From JALYUA01 sp038229875 (lineage in GTDB: Bacteria; Acidobacteriota; Thermoanaerobaculia; UBA5066; Gp7-AA6), in contig JBBROA010000083.1 of the NCBI GenBank assembly GCA_038229875.1, positions 1-18,697 on the forward strand: a stretch of 18,697 bases of DNA. The letters run 5' to 3'. Positions 13,935-18,697 of the stretch are shown one piece after another. The notes beneath the pieces are model-generated. The model did no database searches and was not told the DNA's origin. It saw only the letters and a list, made by a program, of their open reading frames with translations. The translations under genes were made by a program, and so were the position numbers. The stretch's first letter is position 1, and each line of letters begins with the position of its first letter.

Positions 13935-13966
13935 AGGGCCGGCGGGCAATCGCCGGCCTTTGTTTT
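13935..13966 (+). terminator. Intrinsic terminator of small secreted protein 2
   Basis: The 8-bp stem GGCCGGCG (13937-13944) with CGCCGGCC (13951-13958) has a 6-nt loop, GGCAAT. It is extended by a G-U and an A-U pair and followed by TTTGTTTT. It lies 20 nt past the stop. On the opposite strand no T-run follows, so it probably does not serve the convergent hypothetical gene. Confidence 0.9.
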
Positions 13967-13990
13967 ACCTGGCTGACCGCGGCGGGCGCG

Positions 13991-14539
13991 TCAGGGCGTC
14001 GGGGCTTCCCGAATCTCGACGCCGCAACGGGTTCCGCCGAGCGGCCGCCAGATGACGTCGTAGATCGCCCCATCCCGGATCGTGATCCGACCCTGCCCCG
14101 ACGCAATGCACGTTCCCAGATTGGTACAGCCGATCGATCCACCGACCACGTAGTTCGTCACGCCCGGCTTCACGCCATGAACCTCGAACAGATTCGACGT
14201 GGGGAGCGTCATCTTCTTGCCGAGTCTCACCTGCAGGGACAGGACACAGCCGTACGGGTCGCCCGTGTAGCGGAGAAAAATGCTCGGCGAAGCGCTCTCC
14301 TGCGGCGCGGGCGCGGGCGCAAGCGCCGACGCGGGGGCATTCGGGACGTTCATCGCCGCGGCGGGACTGACGGCCGCGATCGGAGCGGCGGGTTTCACCG
14401 GGTCCGTGCCTCCGCGATGGAAGCAGCCCGCGTTGTGAAGGGTGGCGACGAGCCCGGCCAGGGCGGTGATGGTTCCGCCCACCGCCGTAAAGAGGCCCGG
14501 TGCGGTCTGCCACCAGCTTTGAGGTTTTTCGTCGGGCAT
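13991..14539 (-). CDS. Membrane-anchored hypothetical protein with Cys-containing extracytoplasmic domain
   Basis: I do not recognise a characterised family. The 182-residue product starts MPDEKPQSWWQTAPGLFTAV, with one hydrophobic segment at about 12-35 (TAVGGTITALAGLVATL) and HNAGCF after it, resembling N-terminal anchors I have seen on otherwise unrelated bacterial proteins. A Pro/Ala linker (about 45-82) leads to a domain of about 95 residues with four cysteines (GCVLSL, IGCTNLGTCIASGQG, TRCGVEI). The pattern GxIxC-GxC-ASGxGxI, then YDVIWR, suggests a small disulfide-stabilised beta domain outside the membrane. The start ATG 14539 was chosen over an ATG 38 codons upstream because it places the anchor at the N-terminus; the Shine-Dalgarno is weak. 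It is divergent from lhr and convergent with the small-protein pair. Confidence 0.75.
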   Translation of the reverse strand: MPDEKPQSWWQTAPGLFTAVGGTITALAGLVATLHNAGCFHRGGTDPVKPAAPIAAVSPAAAMNVPNAPASALAPAPAPQESASPSIFLRYTGDPYGCVLSLQVRLGKKMTLPTSNLFEVHGVKPGVTNYVVGGSIGCTNLGTCIASGQGRITIRDGAIYDVIWRPLGGTRCGVEIREAPTP

Positions 14540-14607
14540 CTCGTCTCTCGTCCTGCCGGCGCCGCTCGGCCGGTCTCGCCAACCTCGGCGTGTCTCGGAA
14601 ATTGTGG

Positions 14608-14630
14608 AGGAATCCTGGGGCGGGATTCTT
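14608..14630. repeat. Inverted repeat in the gap between the hypothetical gene and lhr
   Basis: The arms GAATCC (14610-14615) and GGATTC (14623-14628) are perfect complements around a 7-nt loop, and one G-U and one A-U pair extend the stem to 8 bp. The 134-bp divergent gap (14540-14673) shows no clear -35/-10 pair. The element may be an operator or a leader hairpin, or chance. Confidence 0.35.
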
Positions 14631-14673
14631 GCCGCAGGTCTCACCGGAGTCAAGCGGAGAACCGGAATTTCGA

Positions 14674-17600
14674 ATGACGGAGGTCTGGGTTAAGCTCGGG
14701 GCGTTGACACTCCCGGTGCCCTTTCACCCCGCGGTCGAGTCGTGGTTCTCCGCTCGACTGGGCGAGCCTACTCCGCCGCAACGCGACGGCTGGCCGGCGA
14801 TCCAGTCGGGCGCGCACACACTCATCGCGGCACCGACCGGGTCCGGCAAAACGCTCGCCGCGTTCCTCTCCGCGATCGACTCGCTCGTCCGGCAGGGGCA
14901 TGGGCGGAGCCTGGCGGACGAGACGTCCGTCCTCTACGTCTCGCCACTGCGGGCGCTCTCGAACGACGTTCGCAAGAATCTCGAAGGCCCGCTTGCGGAG
15001 ATCCGCGCGGCGGACCCGTCCGTGCCCGAGATTCGCGTCCTGGTGCGGACGGGAGATACGCCGGCTTCGGAGCGCGCCGCGATGGTCCGCCGCCCGCCGC
15101 ACATCCTCGTGACCACTCCCGAATCGCTCTATCTCCTTCTGACGAGCGAGAGCGGCCGCCGCATCCTGGCGTCCGTGCGGACGGTGATCGTCGATGAGAT
15201 CCATGCGCTCGTGCGGGACAAGAGGGGCAGCCACCTCGCCCTCTCGCTCGAGCGGCTCGAGGCCGTGGCGACCGGTCCGGTCCAGCGGATCGGGCTCTCC
15301 GCCACGCAAAAGCCTCTCGAGCGCGTCGGCCGCTTTCTCACCGGGACGGGCCGCGTCTGCACCCTGGTTGACGCGGGGACATTTCGCGCCCTCGACCTCG
15401 CGATTGAAATCCCGCCCTCGCCCCTTTCGACCGTCTGTTCACACGAACAGTGGGAGGAGATCTACGAGCGGATCGCCGCGCTCGTTCGCGAGCACCGCAC
15501 CACCCTGGTGTTCGTCAACACCCGGAAGATGGCGGAGCGCATCGCCGGGCAGCTCACGCGCCTGCTCGGCGAAGACGCCGTGACGAGCCACCACGGGAGC
15601 CTTTCGCGCGAGCGCAGGCTCGACGCGGAGGAGAGATTGAAGGCGGGCCGCCTGAGGGCGCTTGTCGCCACCGCGTCGCTCGAGCTCGGAATCGACATCG
15701 GCGACGTGGATCTCGCGATCCAGGTCGGCGCGACCCGCTCCATCGCGACACTTCTCCAGCGCGTGGGGCGGGGCGGCCATGCGCTCCGGAAAGTCCCGAA
15801 GGGCCGGATTTTCCCTCTGACGCTCGACGAGCTCGCGGAAGCCGCCGCGCTCCTTCGGTGCATCCGTTCGTCGGTGCTCGACCGCACGCCCGAGCCCGCG
15901 CGTCCTCTCGACATCCTCGCTCAGCAGATCGTGGCCGCCTGCGTGGCGGAGCCGTGGGGAGAGAACGCCCTCTACGACCTGGTCCGCCGGGCCTGGCCGT
16001 ACCGCGACCTCACGCGCGAGGAGTTCGACGGCGTGGCCTCGCTCCACACGGGCGGCCGGCGTGCCCTGCTTCACCGCGACGGCGTTGGCGGCCGTCTGCT
16101 GGCGACCCGTCGGGCGCGCATGACCGCCCTGCTCTGCGGAGGAGCGATTCCGGACACCGCCGACTATCAGGTGCGCCTGGAGCCGGAAGGCACGCTCGTC
16201 GGGACGGTGAACGAGGACTGGGCGATCGAGTCGAACGGCGGGGACATCTTCCAGCTCGGCAACGCGTCCTGGCGGATCCTTCGTGTCGAGACCGGCGTCG
16301 TCCGCGTGGCGGACGCGAAGGGACAGTCGCCGAGCCTTCCGTTCTGGCTCGGGGAGGGGCCGGGCCGCACGCGCGAGCTCGCCCAGGCCATCGGTGAGCT
16401 CCGGGAAATGGGTGAAGGCGCGGGCGGAGGAAGCGAAGGCGCCGGTGGCGGGCTCCGGGACGCCTGCGGCGAAGCTCTTCCGGAGGGCGCGGCCCTCCAG
16501 CTTCTGGAGTACATCGAAGCCGGACGGGTCTCGCTCGGCGCCGTCCCGACCCAGAAGCGGGTGATCCTGGAACGCTTCTTCGACGAGAGCGGCGGGATGC
16601 AGCTCGTCGTGCACGCTCCCTTCGGGTCGCGCATCAATCGCGCGTGGGGCCTGGCCCTACGCAAGAAATTCTGCGTCGGGTTCGGGTTCGAGCTGCAGGC
16701 GGCCGCGAACGAAGAGGCGATCGTGCTCTCGCTCGGGCCCATGCACAGCTTCCCGCTCGAAGAGGTCTTCGAGTACCTCAATCCTGCGACGGCCCGCGAA
16801 GTGCTCATCCAGGCGCTGCTCCCCGCCCCGATGTTCGAGACGCGCTGGAGGTGGAACGCGCAGCGCTCCCTGCTCCTCGAGCGCTCCCGCGGCGGCAAAC
16901 GCGTCCCGCCGAATCTGCTCCGGATGCGCGCGAACGATCTTCTGGCGGGGGCTTTCCCGCAGGTCCTCGCCTGCCCGGAGACGCTGTCCGGCGGACCGAT
17001 CCCCGTGCCGATGGACCATCCGATCGTGCGGCAGACGGTCGAGGACTGCCTGAACGAGGCGATGGACGTTGAAGGCTTTCTCGAGGTGCTTCGAGGCCTG
17101 AAGGACGGATCGATCGAGAAACTCGCCGTCGACACGGTTGAGCCGTCCGCATTCGCGCGCGGCATTCTCTCGTCGCAGCCCTATAGTTTCTTGGACGACG
17201 CTCCCCTCGAGGAGCGGCGGACGCAGGCGGTTCTTTCGCGCCGCGTGCTCGACCCGCGCACGTCCGACGAGATCGGAATGCTCGATCCCGAAGCGATCGC
17301 CCGCGTTCGCGACGAGGCGTGGCCGTCCCCCGAGAACGCCGAGGAGGTGCACGAAGCCCTTCTTTGGATGGGGTTCGTCACGGACGCCGAAGCCGAGCCG
17401 TGGCAGGCGTGGCTGGGCGAGCTCGCCTGGGCGCGCCGCGTCACGCACCAAGGCGGGCGTTACATGGCGGTCGAGGCGGACCGCGATCCGAAGGCCGTGC
17501 TGCGCGGCCGCATGGAGGCGCTCGGGCCGATCTTCGTGGCGCCGGAAGAGGAGCCGCTCCTGCGGGAGCTCGAAGTCGAAGGGTCGGTCCTGCGGACCCG

Positions 17601-18651
17601 CATCAACGGCCGCGCGGCCTGGTGCGACCGCCGGCTGCTCGCGCGGATCCACCGCGCGACCGTCGACCGGCTCCGGCGCGAGATCGAGCCCGTCTCCGCT
17701 GCGCAGTTCCGCCGGTTCCTCGCGTGCTGGCAGCACGCCGACCCGGCCCACGTGCTCGAGGGCCCGCGCGGGGTGGCGCAGGTGATCGCGCAGCTCGCGG
17801 GGTACGAAGCGCCCGCGGCCGCGTGGGAAGCGAACCTCCTGCCGGCCCGGGTCCGGGCGTACAAGCGCGAATGGCTCGACCAGCTGACTCTCTCCGGGGA
17901 GGTGGTCTGGGGCCGGCTTTGGGGATCCGGAGCGGGGCCGATCCGCCGGACTCCGGTGTGCCTCGTTCTACGCGCGGACGTAGATGCCTGGACTGCGCTC
18001 TCGGAGGCCACCAGCGAGCCCGCGGAAGTTTCAGCGGAAGCGGCCGCGATCGGGGAATCTCTGGAGCGCCGTGGAGCGATGTTCTTTCCGGAGCTCGCGA
18101 AGGAAGCCGGCCTCTCCTCTTCGCTCGCCGAGGAGGGGCTCGGACGGCTGATCGCGGCCGGCCGGGTGACCTGCGATTCGTTCTCCGGACTGCGCTGGCT
18201 GATTGTCCCGGCGTGGCGCCGCAAGGCCGTGGGCTTGTCCGCCGGGCGCTGGAGCGCGCTTGTGTCCGGCCGTCCGGCGGGCGAAGAGCGCTTCACGCCG
18301 GCGCAGTCGGAGTTCATCGCTCGCCGGATGCTCGCGCGGACCGGTGTCGTGTTCCGCAGGACGCTCGCGCGCGAGAAACAGCCGATCCCCTGGCGGGACG
18401 TTGCGCGCGCCCTGCGGACGCTCGAGGCGCGAGGCGAGGTGCGCGGGGGCCGGTTCGTCGCCGGATTCGACGGCGAGCAGTACGCGCTCTCCGAAGCGGT
18501 GACGCTCCTGAGGGAGCTCCGCCGCAGAGGCGAGGCGCCTGACGCGCGGCCGGTTCTCGTCTCCGCGGCCGACCCGCTGAACTTGAATGGCATCCTGACG
18601 CCCGACGAGCGGATCTCGCCTCTCGTCCGCCGGCAGATCCGCGTCGCTTAG
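14674..18651 (+). CDS. lhr: Lhr-family ATP-dependent DNA helicase (large helicase-related protein)
   Basis: A 1325-residue superfamily-2 helicase that acts in DNA repair as a 3'-5' translocase. Motifs: FHPAVESWF and a Q-motif-like TPPQRDGWPAI at 33-43, Walker A APTGSGKT at 53-60, Ia SPLRALSNDV, Ib TTPES at 147-151, DEIH at 174-177, SAT at 209-211, IV VFVNTRK, V TASLELGIDIGDVD, and VI QRVGRGGH at 362-369. The Lhr-specific winged helix and beta barrel follow (IESNGGDIFQLGNASWRIL; GMQLVVHAPFGSRINRAWGLALRK). A long C-terminal part with RFLACWQHAD near 1012 and a winged-helix-like region near 1134-1178 resembles the extended Lhr C-terminal domain, reported in E. coli as a uracil-DNA glycosylase. 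A Gly/Glu-rich linker sits at about 578-592. ATG 14674 has no good Shine-Dalgarno; GTG 14716 is an alternative start. No terminator is visible in the 46 nt left. Confidence 0.94.
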   Translation: MTEVWVKLGALTLPVPFHPAVESWFSARLGEPTPPQRDGWPAIQSGAHTLIAAPTGSGKTLAAFLSAIDSLVRQGHGRSLADETSVLYVSPLRALSNDVRKNLEGPLAEIRAADPSVPEIRVLVRTGDTPASERAAMVRRPPHILVTTPESLYLLLTSESGRRILASVRTVIVDEIHALVRDKRGSHLALSLERLEAVATGPVQRIGLSATQKPLERVGRFLTGTGRVCTLVDAGTFRALDLAIEIPPSPLSTVCSHEQWEEIYERIAALVREHRTTLVFVNTRKMAERIAGQLTRLLGEDAVTSHHGSLSRERRLDAEERLKAGRLRALVATASLELGIDIGDVDLAIQVGATRSIATLLQRVGRGGHALRKVPKGRIFPLTLDELAEAAALLRCIRSSVLDRTPEPARPLDILAQQIVAACVAEPWGENALYDLVRRAWPYRDLTREEFDGVASLHTGGRRALLHRDGVGGRLLATRRARMTALLCGGAIPDTADYQVRLEPEGTLVGTVNEDWAIESNGGDIFQLGNASWRILRVETGVVRVADAKGQSPSLPFWLGEGPGRTRELAQAIGELREMGEGAGGGSEGAGGGLRDACGEALPEGAALQLLEYIEAGRVSLGAVPTQKRVILERFFDESGGMQLVVHAPFGSRINRAWGLALRKKFCVGFGFELQAAANEEAIVLSLGPMHSFPLEEVFEYLNPATAREVLIQALLPAPMFETRWRWNAQRSLLLERSRGGKRVPPNLLRMRANDLLAGAFPQVLACPETLSGGPIPVPMDHPIVRQTVEDCLNEAMDVEGFLEVLRGLKDGSIEKLAVDTVEPSAFARGILSSQPYSFLDDAPLEERRTQAVLSRRVLDPRTSDEIGMLDPEAIARVRDEAWPSPENAEEVHEALLWMGFVTDAEAEPWQAWLGELAWARRVTHQGGRYMAVEADRDPKAVLRGRMEALGPIFVAPEEEPLLRELEVEGSVLRTRINGRAAWCDRRLLARIHRATVDRLRREIEPVSAAQFRRFLACWQHADPAHVLEGPRGVAQVIAQLAGYEAPAAAWEANLLPARVRAYKREWLDQLTLSGEVVWGRLWGSGAGPIRRTPVCLVLRADVDAWTALSEATSEPAEVSAEAAAIGESLERRGAMFFPELAKEAGLSSSLAEEGLGRLIAAGRVTCDSFSGLRWLIVPAWRRKAVGLSAGRWSALVSGRPAGEERFTPAQSEFIARRMLARTGVVFRRTLAREKQPIPWRDVARALRTLEARGEVRGGRFVAGFDGEQYALSEAVTLLRELRRRGEAPDARPVLVSAADPLNLNGILTPDERISPLVRRQIRVA

Positions 18652-18697
18652 AAGGCCCCATTCTCCCGGGTGTCCCCGCGGCCTGGCTTCACTCTCC

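Noticed and set aside
14704..14709. Perfect TTGACA -35-like hexamer near the lhr start
   Set aside because: It lies inside the lhr reading frame (if ATG 14674 is used) and no -10-like hexamer follows at 16-18 bp; the downstream sequence is GC-rich coding.

Overview
The window is a gene-dense, very GC-rich bacterial chromosome segment with no rRNA, tRNA, CRISPR array or recognisable insertion sequence. Short intergenic gaps, a complete late heme pathway with a ferrochelatase, a bacterial leukotriene-A4-hydrolase-type M1 peptidase and a full-length Lhr helicase suggest an aerobic or facultative Gram-negative bacterium. Acidobacteriota (a Thermoanaerobaculia-like soil or sediment lineage) is my best guess from gene style alone. 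That assignment is inference.

Layout. (1) 1-5984, plus strand: a tightly packed heme operon consisting of the 3' end of hemE, hemN, hemH and hemG/hemY, followed by an ABC-2 exporter (ATPase and permease). The hemE/hemN and hemN/hemH junctions are each bridged by a tiny ORF that overlaps both neighbours by 4 nt. (2) 5985-6103: a convergent intergenic region made of GGCGGAG heptad repeats, with a G-quadruplex motif and an interrupted inverted repeat. (3) 11622-6104, minus strand: a four-gene operon of M1 aminopeptidase, bis-MGD molybdenum oxidoreductase, CDF metal-efflux protein and membrane-anchored cytochrome c. (4) 11663-12997, plus strand: a two-domain ChrA-type chromate transporter, divergent from that operon. 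(5) 12998-13966: two small, paralogous, secreted Ser/Thr- and Lys-rich proteins. Each has its own terminator and its own promoter. The two promoters share one architecture: an 11-bp-period GTTCA direct repeat placed 11 bp upstream of a -10-like hexamer, as in PhoB/PhoP-activated promoters. (6) 14539-13991, minus strand: a membrane-anchored, Cys-containing hypothetical protein. (7) 14674-18651, plus strand: a 1325-residue Lhr-family helicase.

How the genes may work together. HemE, HemN, HemG and HemH carry uroporphyrinogen III through coproporphyrinogen III and protoporphyrin IX to heme, so this is the protoporphyrin-dependent route. Heme is needed by the c-type cytochrome of region 3. The peptidase operon mixes peptide hydrolysis, a soluble molybdenum redox enzyme, metal export and an electron carrier; no shared pathway is obvious. 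The most interesting part is region 5: a matched pair of probably phosphate-starvation-controlled genes for exported, disordered, polycationic proteins, reminiscent in composition and regulation of enterobacterial Asr.
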